Source: Prosthecobacter dejongeii
Lineage (GTDB): Bacteria > Verrucomicrobiota > Verrucomicrobiia > Verrucomicrobiales > Verrucomicrobiaceae
Reading direction: 5' to 3'
Assembly (NCBI RefSeq): GCF_014203045.1
Contig: NZ_JACHIF010000001.1
Location: 806,001 to 870,000 of the forward strand
Length of the DNA stretch: 64,000 nt
Below, piece by piece: positions 51,517-61,473 of the stretch. Below the pieces are notes generated by a model. That model was not told the origin of the DNA, did no database searches, and saw nothing but the letters and a program-made list of their open reading frames with translations. Both the position numbers and the translations under genes were made by a program. Position 1 is the first letter of the stretch. Every line of letters starts with the position of its first letter.

Positions 51517-54500
51517 TTAGAGTCCAGCCCCACCTGCACACGGACGAACTTGGCCCTCTGGTGGCCGAGTTCTGGCGTCACCCGGACCTGCACGGTCTCG
51601 GTGAGGCCGTCGTCATTGGGCGTCACAGATTCCTCCACCACATCCTGGCCGGAGGAGTCCCAGTGGGTGAGGTTTTCACTGGTCTCGATGATGTAGTGCA
51701 GGCCGCTGCGCTCAATGTGACGGCGATAGTTGAGGAGCAGGTAGGTTTCCCCGGTGGTGAGGCTCCTCCCCCGAGATGCGTGTGGCAGCATGGCGGGCCC
51801 CTGCGTGACCGCTGGCGGGATGCCCAGGGCGTGATCCAGCAGATCGGCGATGCCATTGCGATTGTTATCCCCAGCGGGATTGGCGATGCGGTAGATGCGG
51901 CTGATGACCGTGGTGGTATTCGGCGGACTGGCGCGGTCTGTCGCCGTGAGGGTAAAGACATTCGCCCCGTCCTGCAACCCTGTGAGGGACTGGTGCCAAC
52001 TCGCATACCCATTGGCACTCGCCACAGGCTGGCCATTGATGGAGACGGAAGCGAGACCGCTGCCTGCATCCGCAGCCGTGCCTGAGATATCTGCACTCGT
52101 CCTGGAAAGGCAGCGGATGACAGGCGTGAGCAGGGCCAGAGCTGGCGGGGTGGAGTCCTGCGTGGAAGCAACGCTGGCTGAGGGAGCGGAATAAACAAAG
52201 GTGGGCAGTGGTAGGTGACTGACCGACCAAGAAAGCGCACCTGCGGCCCCACCTGTCACAGTACTGGTTAGGCGAGCACGCAGTCTGATGGCAGGTATGT
52301 CTGCCCCGCCGGTCAATGCATGCAGATCCGTGCCAGATGGCACGGCCGTGGCGAGAACCTGCCCCGACGGCGCTAAAACATCCACCATGACGGTGGTCTG
52401 AGCAGGCTGGTCCGGACTGAAGAGGAGCGTGCCCCAGCGGTAAAGCGAGGTGGGCTGGATGATGAGCGATTCAAACGTGCCCGCGCTTGCGGAGCCGATC
52501 TCGCTCGAGCTCCAGGTCACCTCGCCCGCTGTCACGGTCTGCTGCCAAGTCTGCGGTGTCACCGTGCTGGTGGCCACACGGCTGCGGGCGCGGTAGTGGT
52601 AGGTCTGCCCGTCCACGAGACCGCTGAAAGTGTAGCCCACCCCAGGCACCCAGGTGCCGATTTGAGATTGGGTAAAGGCAGCGTCTAGGGCGGCCTCCAC
52701 TTGGATTTCCACTCCTGTAGGCACCGCAGGCCAGAGGATCTGATTCGCCAGGCCAGAGGTGAATAGCGGCTCAGGATTCAGCGCTGGAACAGGCACCACG
52801 AGGCCTTCGGGAATCGTGGTGGGGTTGACATCGAAAGGCGGTGAAATTGACACCAGTCCCCCAGGCGTAGTGATGACGAGCACCACGCTGCCACGGGCCT
52901 CGCCCAGGCTCACCGCACCCACCCAGGTGCCCTGCACAAAGGTGATGGGCGCGGCGGGTGTGACGGGCAGTGGGTAAGATCCAGAACGAGCGGTGAGGAG
53001 TGCGGTGCCGTGGTAGGGAATAAGCGCCCCGGTTTCATCCTTGGCCGTCAGGCTTAGCTGGATCGGCCTGCCCTGCACCTGGGGTGAGGCGATGGGACTA
53101 ACCGCGATGTGAGCAGGCTCATCATCCAAGACCTGTACCGCGACACTGCCCCCCAGCAGGCCCGCCGAGCTGACCCGAATGAGCGCGGTCTGCTCGCCAT
53201 CGCGTAGCGCATCATCCACCGGGGCCACCTCAAACGAGACACTCATCTCCCCCGCAGGCAGGATCACGATGGGCGGCACAGTCGCCGCAGAGGTGTCGCT
53301 GGAGGATAACTCCACCACGGTATCCTCACTGCGTGGCCCGGAGAGAGTGAGGGTGACCTCACTGGCCACACCCCCTTCACGCAGTGGGTCAGGTTCCGTC
53401 ATGACGATCTGAGCGCTTTCATTGTCGAGCACTGAAAGTGTAGCAGTGACGGCCTGCATCCCATTCGCACTTGCGGTTAGGCTGATTTCCTGCGCACCAT
53501 CGAGGAAGACATCATCCACGGCCGAGATGGGAAAAGAGGTGCTATTTTGTCCCGCAGGGATCGTCGCCACGCTGCTGTGCACCCTCACTTGGTCAGGGCT
53601 GGCTGAGCTGAGATAAACCGGGATTGGGTTTGCCAAAAAGGACGACATCTGGACCGTGGCTGTCGCGGTGGGGTTCCCCTCCATGACGGATACAGGAAGA
53701 GATAGGTTCAGCGAGGTCACTTCATCATCCAGCACGCGGATGTGGTTGTAGCTGGTGGGTTTAGCCGTGGCAGCAGCGGTGATGATGACGGCTTTGCCCA
53801 GATCGGCGATCTGATTTTGCGGTGCGCTGATGAGAATGGTGGCAGAGGTCTGCCCGGCAGGAATGGTGACGCTGCTCGGCAGGCTGAGGCGTGCCCTCGC
53901 ATTGCAGGTGAAGGTCACGGTCGTGTTGAACAGCACCGGAGAAGCTAGAGACACCTGCACAGGCACATTGAGGCTGCCTTCCATCATCGTGGCTGGCAGC
54001 GCGAAGCCTATCGCACTGGTGGGATTTGCCCGGATAGCAATGCTATCCAGAGCGATGCCGTCGCTGGTGGCCGACTGGTCATCATACTGAGAAAAACGAA
54101 TCTTAAAGGTGGCATTGTAGCTCCAGCCCAGGTGCTGAAGAATGGGGTCCAAATACACGCGAGTGGCCGTGCTAGCGTAGCTGGAAGATAGGCTGACGAA
54201 CGAGGATATTTCATGCCAGGTCACCCCATCTTGACTGATGGCCACGCCATCAAAGTTCGCGGTGGAGCCGAAGGTGCCCAGCGGCCCCATGGGCGAGGCC
54301 GGATGATTATCATCGGAATATTCCTTCGCATACCACTCCACGGAGACATGGCTGCGCCCGGCCAGATTCACCGTCAGCGTGGGGCTATTGCGGACAAAGG
54401 TGCCCGTGGAGGAAGTGGGTGCATCCAGCAGCAGGTGATAGCTGCCAGACTTGGGCGTGTAGCCGGAAACGACTTGAGCCCGTGCGGTAGGGCTGCTGTC

Positions 54501-57500
54501 TGCCGTGCTCCACTGCGGCCCTAAGAGCCCGCTTTCAAACCCCTCAAAGAGCACCAGGTCTGAACCGGTGACCAGAGAAGGAGAAGTGGTGAAAATGGGC
54601 GGGCTGAAACCCACAACACCCGATGGGGCCTGGGCCCGCAGCCAGAGGGTATTCGTGGGTGATACTGGCATGAAAGCCTGCACCCCCGCACTGCCGACGC
54701 TGAAGGATAAAGGAGAATTGACGATGGGCCCCACGTTCTTGAGTTCGTAGTGCAGCAGGGTCGGCAGCTCGTCGCTAATCACAGCCACCGGACCTGTTGT
54801 CTGCGTCCAGGCGAGGGGATCTCCGTGTTGCCCATCGCTGGTGCCGGAGAGCATCCTGGCCGGGGCGGTGGTGCTGCAGCGCACGGTGGGAGCAGCCGTG
54901 GGGACCGCATTCCGAAAGGAGATATCTACCATGAGGTTCTGAATGCCATTGTAGAAAAACGGGCGTTGAAAAGCAGGGTTGGTAGCGTTGACCGCGAAGG
55001 TCGCAGCACTGAACACCGTCGTCCAGCCCCCCTCCTCCCAGGTGGCTCCAGCCAAGGAATCGCGATGGGTATGCTTGAGCCGTAGGGTGAACTGCCCCAG
55101 GGTCTGGCCACTGTCCTGATAACGGCTGAAATCCAGTCGGCCTAACCAACGAGCAAAAGCGCCTAGCTCCTCCGCAGTGTAGAGGATCTGCACACGGGAA
55201 TCACGCGCTGTTGTGTTGTAAACCCGCGAAGTATTCGTGGCGGTGGTGGTGGAGCCCACGGTCTGGGTGAGCGTGGCCATCCAGGTATCCACCAGCGTCG
55301 GCTCCGCATAGCTGGAGACCGTCTGGCCTACATCGTCCACCGCTGTCACGGTGCCTGTGATGGGGGCATCTGTGGGAGTCTGAGTGGGCAGATCTGTCCA
55401 AACAAAACCATCATGCTGCACGGCGTCCACGGCAAACGGTAAACTGGTGCCCGTGCGCCCGTGCGCATCCGTGGCAGTGAAGGTCATGGAGGAAGTCGTA
55501 GCCGAGACCGCTATAGACGCAGTCGCGACGCCGTGAGAAAAATCAGTCCACGTGGCGACCGAAAAAGGCACCGCCCCTACTGCCGAATCAGTGCTGAAGG
55601 CGATGTCTCCCCGATGATTGCTGATGACTTCACCATTCATATCAAAAGCTGTTAGGCTGACCGTGAAGGGCTTATTGCGTTTTTGCGTGCTGCCGATGGG
55701 ACCGAAGGTGTAATGGTCCACCTCATTATCCGCCACCGTGACCGTGCGTGTGGCGGAGGCATAACCCACAGCACTGGCCGCGATCACGACCTGCTGCGTG
55801 CCATCCCGAAGTGCATCATCCACCCCCGTCATGGAGAACTGCACCTGAGACTGCCCTGCTGGAATCATAACAGAACTAGGCATGTCCAATTCCGATGCAT
55901 CACTGTTGGTTAGCAACAGGACTCGATCTGAAACCTGCACGGTGTTAACAGTGGCGGTCAGAACCACGGAGCTATCCCCTTCCCGAGTAAAACTAGGCCC
56001 CGTGAGCAGGATGGCGGGTGCGTCATCATCCACGAGCTGCGTGACTGCACTGGCGGAGACCCAACCGGGCACGGTAGCCGTGACTGTGACAGCCCGTGTC
56101 CCCTCAGCCACGGCATTGTCTGGCATCGCCATCGTCCAGCTCACAGGTGCTGTGCTGCCCGCTGGGAGTGTGACCACCGCAGGCACTGAAAGACTAGCAT
56201 GATCGCAGGCCAGCATCACCTGGACTTCACGCGCAGGCGGGCTGCTGACCTGGAGCTGCCCACTGAGGACGGCGTTGCCCTCAGTGATGAGGCTGGGCAG
56301 AGTGAGTGTCAGCGTAGCACTCTCGTTATCCGTCACTGCCACAGTGGCCACGCCGGGGGCAATGCCAGAGGCGGAAGCGGTAATGCGAACTGTTTGAGTT
56401 CCATCCAGCAAGGCATCATCCACAGGCTGCAGGCTGAAGGTCTGGCTGACTTGCCCAGCAGGCAAAAGTAGGGTCGTAGGAACCAACGCAGCCGTGGCAT
56501 CACTGGATGTAAGCGTCACGCTCATCGCGTGAGAACGAGGTGCATCCAGACGCACGGTGCCTGTGATGGGGGCTGCATTTTCAGCCACCGCCGCTGCCAG
56601 CTCCAGCGTGAACTCGGTCTGCGGCTCGGCCAGAAACTGAATGTCATCCACATTCCAGCCGGAGTAGTTGCCTGCATTCGTCAGAGGCTGGTAGCTCCAC
56701 CGCACCTGCACTCCGGGGTGACCATCCACCACAGTGGAAATGTCATAGTCCATCAACTGCCAGTGATCATCCAACGTTGGATTACTATCGTTGACAAATA
56801 CCTCCCGCCAAGGTCCATCCAGACGACGAACCTCCAGGGTGATTCGATTGTTCGTTAGGCCGGGAGTATTCAGCCATCGCTGAAACCGCAGGCGCGTGTT
56901 TTTATAAGCGGTAAAATCCAGTGCTGCAGAAGTCAGATAAAAAGGGCCTGAAGGAGTGCTGGTGGGATTGCCAGAGAGATTCACTCCATACACTTGACTG
57001 CCCGTTGCCCCTGCGGCGGGATCTGCATATCCACTCCCTCCCGTGGCCTGTCCCCCGTTGCCGCCAGGCACTCCATGCACCCATTCGCCCGTCGTCGTCC
57101 AGCCTGCGGGAGCCTCGTCCAAAGTGAATGAGTGAACCACTGGGGGAGCGATGTAGAGACGCACGCCGATGGGCTGCTTAAAACCCGTGGCCGAATTTTG
57201 AAACACCACTTGGCTGCTGTGAAAACCCGCCTTTTGTGCCCCTGCCTGAAATTGAACAGTGACGACTGTCTGAGCTCCTGGCTGCAAGCTACCACCTGAA
57301 GGCGAACAACTCATCCAAGCAGCGTCACTGCTAGCGGTCCAGGACAGAGGTTCTGCGCCATCGTTGCGAAGGGTCAAAGTCTGCGCGGTTGGGGTAAAAG
57401 AACCGCCTTTATTTCCCATCACATTCCAGCCACTGCGGTCACTGATTTCAAGCGCATCCGGAACGGTGTAGGATTCAGTGAGGCCAGTGGTGGTGGTGCT

Positions 57501-59675
57501 GGTCGGAGCCATGGCCCCATCTCCGAGACCGCGCTTCGCAAAGGCGGTCCAGACCTCTCCTAGATCTTCGGCATGATGCACCCAAACGGCCTGAAGGATG
57601 CCGTCCCGTGCCTGCACAAAGTTGGGATTGGAAGGGCATAATTTCATGCCTTCAGTCACCAAAAAAAGAGCCCGCTCATTGCCAATGGCAAAGCCGTGTT
57701 TCAGAATGAGATTCGCCCGCAGTTCCCATAAAAAAACGCACCACACCGTGCCCTGATAATGCACCTGAGTGGCATCCTGCGTGGCAGCGAAAGTGGGATT
57801 TCGCGGCACTTCGGGATGCCAGTTTACTTGAGTCGGATCAATGTCCCGAAAGGTGTGGGGGTTTTTCCCCATATCGGTGCTGTAGCTGTAACGCCTCGCT
57901 CCATAGTAGTAGTTTTCAGAAAACCAGTCACCGCCCAGGTAACGGGAGTAGCCTCCACGTGCCCAGTTACCATGGGGATTGTCCTGTGCCTCTGCGGTGA
58001 GCGCCATGCCGTAAAAGTCAGACCATCCTTCCCCCATCCCACGCGTGCTGAGGGCTGAAATGGTGACTGAGGGCCCTCCTACCAAACGATTGCTCAAACC
58101 ATGCGCGTATTCATGCAGCACCACCTCTGCCTCGAAAGAGCCATCACGATCAGGGCTGGGGCCCGTCCAGTTAAACATCTGCATGCGCCCGCGCCCACCA
58201 TCCACGGGGGTGGAAAAGTTCGCGTTGTTCGTGCCGGATCCATCTTGGGCCTCCGCATTGACCGGGTCATTTCCCTCTCCACCCCGGCCGAAGTTATCGA
58301 GCTGGAAATTGCCCGCAGCCTCAGTGAAGCCCAAGTCATAGAGGCGATCATGAGCAAAGTTGGTCCAGTAAAAAAGTTGCGTCACTGAAGCATCCTTATT
58401 CGCCCAAGGTTCTTGCGTCAGATCCAACGGAAAGTCGAAGACACGTTCTGGAGAGCCTGTGGTGAGGGGTAGATCGGCCAGGTTATCGGCATTCGCATCC
58501 ACGTAGGTGTCGGTATTGTTGCCACTTGTGGTTAGACTTCCCGCAGGAATCCATCCGCCGGGGGAAGCGAGAGGACTGAGCGCCGTGGTGGTCACATTGA
58601 CACGCTGCACGGGTGCAGGCTGAAGGCTGGATGGTGACTCATGCCCTGGAGAAAATGGTGTGGGGCTTTCCGCGGTAAAGACACGATACGTGGCCTCGGC
58701 ATTGTAGGCGGTGAGTGAGTGACGCACTAGTACTGAGGCCGTTTCAGCATCCACCAAGACCCGATACATCTCCCCACGACTGCGGCTGGTGAGGGTGACA
58801 TCCCAGGCAAGGCGTAGCGTGGTCGCATCCATGGGCACCCAAATCAAGCGCGCCTCGGCATCCGTCAGCACGGCCGCACGGAACCGCTGTTTCCGGTCTG
58901 GCTGGTCCTCGGGTGGCCCCATCGGGCGCACGGCTGTCTCGGCAATCTTTTCCCCCACGTTCTGTCCCGCCGCAGCCACAGCTTGCGCCACCGGCACTGG
59001 CGGGGCAGCCAAGAGCGCTGCGCGGTCCTTTTTGCCAGCCGCTTTTTCCGGCTGCGCTATGAACTGGCTACCGACATTGATGAGCGCGGAAGAGGCCGTG
59101 AGATTCGCCTGGAAAACCGCCTCGAAAATATCAATGCCTTCCAACTGCTGATGCCACACCACTTTGCGACTGTTGCCGCGAGGAATGCTGTAGTCTGTCA
59201 CGCGTCTTGCACGATCGAGCGCCTCAGGTCCATGACCGAACACGTCATGATGCTGCTCAATAAACTTACGAATCGGAGCATCCGCATCTTGAGCTGCTAG
59301 AGAGCTTTGCCCATCGGTCAAAAAGCCCGATGTCGAAGCCACCCATTTGGGAGCTTGCGAAATGGGATCAAAATCCACCGCTAGGTGAGGCACTGCCTTT
59401 TTTAACTGGGCGACGGCACGGGCTCTTTCGAGTGGTAAATGAAGCTCGATCCCTTTTACCAAAGGGCTTCGCAGATCAAACGTGGGAAGCATTTGAGATG
59501 CTGAATCTCCCTTAGATTCGTAGGACAGTGTCAGCGGAGAAGCTTTAGCACTCCTGATTTCCTGTACCTTTTTACCTTCAAGTTTCCGAGGTAGATCAAA
59601 GGTAAACCAAGTCACCACTAGTAAAATCAACACAGCCAGAAGCAAAGCAACGGAATGTGTTGGAACTCTTTTCAT
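51513..59675 (-). CDS. giant secreted M36 (fungalysin-type) metalloprotease with Calx-beta-like repeats
   Basis: The 2,720-residue protein has an N-terminal signal anchor (about 10-28) and a propeptide with an FTP-like region. An M36 catalytic domain (about 350-740) has HEYAH at 521-525 and the third ligand in GMGEGWSDF near 549. A long array of beta-sandwich repeats follows: several are Calx-beta-like (about 1040-1370 and 1830-2150), recognised by LPAGQ...V..VDD...DGTQ.V..TA......A...V.DNE. Others resemble Fn3 or laminin G folds. The end (DNNRNGIADLLDHALG, then a Y.IE.SENL..W segment) is common to large secreted Verrucomicrobial proteins. It overlaps the ABC-F gene by 4 bases at the 3' ends. 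Confidence 0.88.
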   Translation of the reverse strand: MKRVPTHSVALLLAVLILLVVTWFTFDLPRKLEGKKVQEIRSAKASPLTLSYESKGDSASQMLPTFDLRSPLVKGIELHLPLERARAVAQLKKAVPHLAVDFDPISQAPKWVASTSGFLTDGQSSLAAQDADAPIRKFIEQHHDVFGHGPEALDRARRVTDYSIPRGNSRKVVWHQQLEGIDIFEAVFQANLTASSALINVGSQFIAQPEKAAGKKDRAALLAAPPVPVAQAVAAAGQNVGEKIAETAVRPMGPPEDQPDRKQRFRAAVLTDAEARLIWVPMDATTLRLAWDVTLTSRSRGEMYRVLVDAETASVLVRHSLTAYNAEATYRVFTAESPTPFSPGHESPSSLQPAPVQRVNVTTTALSPLASPGGWIPAGSLTTSGNNTDTYVDANADNLADLPLTTGSPERVFDFPLDLTQEPWANKDASVTQLFYWTNFAHDRLYDLGFTEAAGNFQLDNFGRGGEGNDPVNAEAQDGSGTNNANFSTPVDGGRGRMQMFNWTGPSPDRDGSFEAEVVLHEYAHGLSNRLVGGPSVTISALSTRGMGEGWSDFYGMALTAEAQDNPHGNWARGGYSRYLGGDWFSENYYYGARRYSYSTDMGKNPHTFRDIDPTQVNWHPEVPRNPTFAATQDATQVHYQGTVWCVFLWELRANLILKHGFAIGNERALFLVTEGMKLCPSNPNFVQARDGILQAVWVHHAEDLGEVWTAFAKRGLGDGAMAPTSTTTTGLTESYTVPDALEISDRSGWNVMGNKGGSFTPTAQTLTLRNDGAEPLSWTASSDAAWMSCSPSGGSLQPGAQTVVTVQFQAGAQKAGFHSSQVVFQNSATGFKQPIGVRLYIAPPVVHSFTLDEAPAGWTTTGEWVHGVPGGNGGQATGGSGYADPAAGATGSQVYGVNLSGNPTSTPSGPFYLTSAALDFTAYKNTRLRFQRWLNTPGLTNNRITLEVRRLDGPWREVFVNDSNPTLDDHWQLMDYDISTVVDGHPGVQVRWSYQPLTNAGNYSGWNVDDIQFLAEPQTEFTLELAAAVAENAAPITGTVRLDAPRSHAMSVTLTSSDATAALVPTTLLLPAGQVSQTFSLQPVDDALLDGTQTVRITASASGIAPGVATVAVTDNESATLTLTLPSLITEGNAVLSGQLQVSSPPAREVQVMLACDHASLSVPAVVTLPAGSTAPVSWTMAMPDNAVAEGTRAVTVTATVPGWVSASAVTQLVDDDAPAILLTGPSFTREGDSSVVLTATVNTVQVSDRVLLLTNSDASELDMPSSVMIPAGQSQVQFSMTGVDDALRDGTQQVVIAASAVGYASATRTVTVADNEVDHYTFGPIGSTQKRNKPFTVSLTAFDMNGEVISNHRGDIAFSTDSAVGAVPFSVATWTDFSHGVATASIAVSATTSSMTFTATDAHGRTGTSLPFAVDAVQHDGFVWTDLPTQTPTDAPITGTVTAVDDVGQTVSSYAEPTLVDTWMATLTQTVGSTTTATNTSRVYNTTARDSRVQILYTAEELGAFARWLGRLDFSRYQDSGQTLGQFTLRLKHTHRDSLAGATWEEGGWTTVFSAATFAVNATNPAFQRPFFYNGIQNLMVDISFRNAVPTAAPTVRCSTTAPARMLSGTSDGQHGDPLAWTQTTGPVAVISDELPTLLHYELKNVGPIVNSPLSFSVGSAGVQAFMPVSPTNTLWLRAQAPSGVVGFSPPIFTTSPSLVTGSDLVLFEGFESGLLGPQWSTADSSPTARAQVVSGYTPKSGSYHLLLDAPTSSTGTFVRNSPTLTVNLAGRSHVSVEWYAKEYSDDNHPASPMGPLGTFGSTANFDGVAISQDGVTWHEISSFVSLSSSYASTATRVYLDPILQHLGWSYNATFKIRFSQYDDQSATSDGIALDSIAIRANPTSAIGFALPATMMEGSLNVPVQVSLASPVLFNTTVTFTCNARARLSLPSSVTIPAGQTSATILISAPQNQIADLGKAVIITAAATAKPTSYNHIRVLDDEVTSLNLSLPVSVMEGNPTATATVQMSSFLANPIPVYLSSASPDQVRVHSSVATIPAGQNSTSFPISAVDDVFLDGAQEISLTASANGMQAVTATLSVLDNESAQIVMTEPDPLREGGVASEVTLTLSGPRSEDTVVELSSSDTSAATVPPIVILPAGEMSVSFEVAPVDDALRDGEQTALIRVSSAGLLGGSVAVQVLDDEPAHIAVSPIASPQVQGRPIQLSLTAKDETGALIPYHGTALLTARSGSYPLPVTPAAPITFVQGTWVGAVSLGEARGSVVLVITTPGGLVSISPPFDVNPTTIPEGLVVPVPALNPEPLFTSGLANQILWPAVPTGVEIQVEAALDAAFTQSQIGTWVPGVGYTFSGLVDGQTYHYRARSRVATSTVTPQTWQQTVTAGEVTWSSSEIGSASAGTFESLIIQPTSLYRWGTLLFSPDQPAQTTVMVDVLAPSGQVLATAVPSGTDLHALTGGADIPAIRLRARLTSTVTGGAAGALSWSVSHLPLPTFVYSAPSASVASTQDSTPPALALLTPVIRCLSRTSADISGTAADAGSGLASVSINGQPVASANGYASWHQSLTGLQDGANVFTLTATDRASPPNTTTVISRIYRIANPAGDNNRNGIADLLDHALGIPPAVTQGPAMLPHASRGRSLTTGETYLLLNYRRHIERSGLHYIIETSENLTHWDSSGQDVVEESVTPNDDGLTETVQVRVTPELGHQRAKFVRVQVGLDSN

Positions 59676-59864
59676 CGGGGTGTTTTGTTAAACATCCCTG
59701 AAAATATCTGATTTATTATAATTACTACAAGTCATTTTTCATAACTGAAACAAGTACTTGTGCTTATATTCCAACTACGAATCTTATATATTTCCTTAGG
59801 TTCTTATGTTTGCATAATAAATTCTTATTGGTCTATAAATTTATTTACTCGAAATACGTCATTA

Positions 59865-60311
59865 TCAATCAATGAGGTCTAGATCATGCAAAACACGCGG
59901 TGAACGTGAACTTTCATGGCCTTGAGCGAGCCTCAATATCTCCGCATCGCTCTGGAATCCCATGAGGTAAGAGAGCCTGTAACGATGCTGCGAAATCGAG
60001 TGAACAATGCCCCTGGCCAATCGCTGCATGGCTGGGTTGGCTAAACGCGCTGACCAAGCGCGATACTCTTTGAGTGCCCAAAGGCAGGTTACCCACGCAC
60101 CGCCCCCCTGCCAGACCTCTCCGCTATCCGCCATGACGACGATTTCTTGGTCCGCCTGCAAATGCCGGATGCTAGGAAGCCGATGTGCAGCTTCAGGCGA
60201 ATCATAAGGGACAAATTCCAGCCTGACATACGCTGGCTGACGGCTGAGCCACCCCCTGACCTGCGAGCATAAGCCACAATGGGCATCATAGAAGACGGTG
60301 AGGGTTTTCAT
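59865..60311 (-). CDS. DCC family thiol-disulfide oxidoreductase (DUF393)
   Basis: The 148-residue protein has the family mark YDAHCGLCSQVRGWL with the Cys pair C12xxC15 in a DxxCxxC context. DCC proteins have a thioredoxin-like core and are predicted to be disulfide oxidoreductases; partners are unknown. It is the last of a run of small genes downstream of a GbsR-like regulator gene. Confidence 0.85.
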   Translation of the reverse strand: MKTLTVFYDAHCGLCSQVRGWLSRQPAYVRLEFVPYDSPEAAHRLPSIRHLQADQEIVVMADSGEVWQGGGAWVTCLWALKEYRAWSARLANPAMQRLARGIVHSISQHRYRLSYLMGFQSDAEILRLAQGHESSRSPRVLHDLDLID

Positions 60312-60332
60312 CAGGCATTGGGGTAGAAGTTT

Positions 60333-60755
60333 CTAGCGGCTCTTTACAGGGTAGCGCCGGGCGAGATAAAGGCTGGCCGTGAGGCCGCACACAGCGGCCA
60401 GCAAAGACATCGCAAGGAGGTCGGGCACGTCTGGTTCAGGACTGTTGAGTAAGGAGGGCACAAACAGGGTCAGAAATCCCGCGACACCTCCGGCGAGTGC
60501 AGCCGGTTTGGGGTGTCGCCACCTGGACGTCTCACTCACGCATAGATCCACTGGCAAAAAGACCAGCAACCAAGCTCCGAAAATGACAGCGGCCGTGGCA
60601 CCCACCCACAAAGGCATTTCTCCAGTTACCTTGGGGAGGTGGTCGAAACGAAACTGGTAATGCCCCCACGAAATGAGAAAGGTCACAATATTGCAGGCCA
60701 CCCATCCCCAAAACATGGCCACAAATGTGCGAGAGAACTTGTGCTTTAGTTTCAT
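60333..60755 (-). CDS. four-helix membrane protein of unknown function
   Basis: The 140-residue protein has about four hydrophobic helices (FVAMFWGWVACNIVTFLIS; LWVGATAAVIFGAWLLVFLPV; AALAGGVAGFLTLFVP; LLAMSLLAAVCGLTASLYLA). I do not recognise a family. It lies 21 bases before the DCC gene and after another membrane protein gene, so an operon is likely. Confidence 0.7.
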   Translation of the reverse strand: MKLKHKFSRTFVAMFWGWVACNIVTFLISWGHYQFRFDHLPKVTGEMPLWVGATAAVIFGAWLLVFLPVDLCVSETSRWRHPKPAALAGGVAGFLTLFVPSLLNSPEPDVPDLLAMSLLAAVCGLTASLYLARRYPVKSR

Positions 60756-60821
60756 GATGGTTTTTCTTGTTAGGCCTCGCCATGCTCGCGCCTACATGAG
60801 CGCAGGCAGGCGAGTTCTGGG

Positions 60822-61217
60822 TTATCCGACATCCACTCTCAGCATCGGGGGGACGGGAGGTGGCATGGTGGCGAGCTGGCCACGCCGACGCATCCTGGTG
60901 AAGACCACCAGATTGAAGAAGTGCATGCCCCCCAGCACCAGCAGCACGATGCCCATCTTGCCACTGAGGATTTCAAAGACGCCTTGCGCCCCAATCACAC
61001 TCTCCGAGGTCTTCAGATAAAGCGAAACGAAGCCGATATTGATGAGGTAAAAACCCACGACCAGGAGGTGATTGACACTGTCTGCCAATTCCATGTTTCC
61101 TTGGAAACATTCGACGAGGAAGATGCGCCCATTCTTGTGAAGCGTTCGCGCCACCCAGACGGTCAGGGTGATGGCAAGGACGAGGTAGAGGGCGTAAGTG
61201 AGGGTGGTAGCATTCAT
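60822..61217 (-). CDS. three-helix membrane protein of unknown function
   Basis: From ATG 61217 the 131-residue product has three hydrophobic helices (LTYALYLVLAITLTVWVA; LLVVGFYLINIGFVSLYL; MGIVLLVLGGMHFFNLVVF) and a charged ECFQGNMELADSVNH loop. The first helix begins at the chosen start; an upstream in-frame start lacks support. No family is recognised. It follows the small gene at 61252-61413 and precedes the next membrane gene. Confidence 0.7.
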   Translation of the reverse strand: MNATTLTYALYLVLAITLTVWVARTLHKNGRIFLVECFQGNMELADSVNHLLVVGFYLINIGFVSLYLKTSESVIGAQGVFEILSGKMGIVLLVLGGMHFFNLVVFTRMRRRGQLATMPPPVPPMLRVDVG

Positions 61218-61220
61218 CTT

Positions 61221-61229
61221 TTTGGTTAG
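61221..61229 (-). repeat. one of eight copies of the 9-mer CTAACCAAA
   Basis: TTTGGTTAG here is one of eight copies of this 9-mer, either strand: 1578-1586, 8669-8677, 9063-9071, 13799-13807, 14682-14690, 20723-20731, 24894-24902 and 61221-61229. Six are inside genes in different frames and two are between genes. Most are preceded by GG or GC. My rough expectation from base composition is under one in 64 kb. Confidence 0.6.
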
Positions 61230-61251
61230 GCTTGAATTTTTAAAAGGTGTT

Positions 61252-61413
61252 TCAAAGAGTGAAAAAGGCCGTGGCACGGTGTTTGGAATGCGCGTCTTCG
61301 GATGGATAAAAAATCGTCCTTAGCAGGCTGTAGAGTGTCTTGGCTAGCCCTTTGGTTGGAGCGAAATTGAGAGGTGCTAGTGGTGGCTTTGTGGGAGGAG
61401 GTGTTTGGTTCAT
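61252..61413 (-). CDS. small protein, 53 residues
   Basis: ATG 61413 to TGA 61252-61254 encodes 53 residues: a Pro-rich start (MNQTPPPTKPPLAPL), a helix (LAKTLYSLLRTIFYP), and a charged end. There is no clear Shine-Dalgarno. Its start lies 18 bases after a palindrome that matches the one at the GbsR-like promoter. It could be the first gene of the membrane/DCC run or only a leader. Support is moderate: the frame is short. Confidence 0.45.
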   Translation of the reverse strand: MNQTPPPTKPPLAPLNFAPTKGLAKTLYSLLRTIFYPSEDAHSKHRATAFFTL

Positions 61414-61431
61414 AATGCTTTTATATTTCGT

Positions 61432-61453
61432 ACTTTCGGTAACTTCTGAAAGT
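61432..61453 (-). promoter_or_regulatory. 22-bp inverted repeat, operator candidate for the membrane/DCC run
   Basis: ACTTTCGG-TAACTT-CTGAAAGT: 8-base arms with one mismatch and a 6-base centre. It lies between the regulator gene and the small gene at 61413. It shares arms and spacing with the site at 61999-62020. Confidence 0.7.
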
Positions 61454-61473
61454 TTATGGCAAAAAAAGAGACA

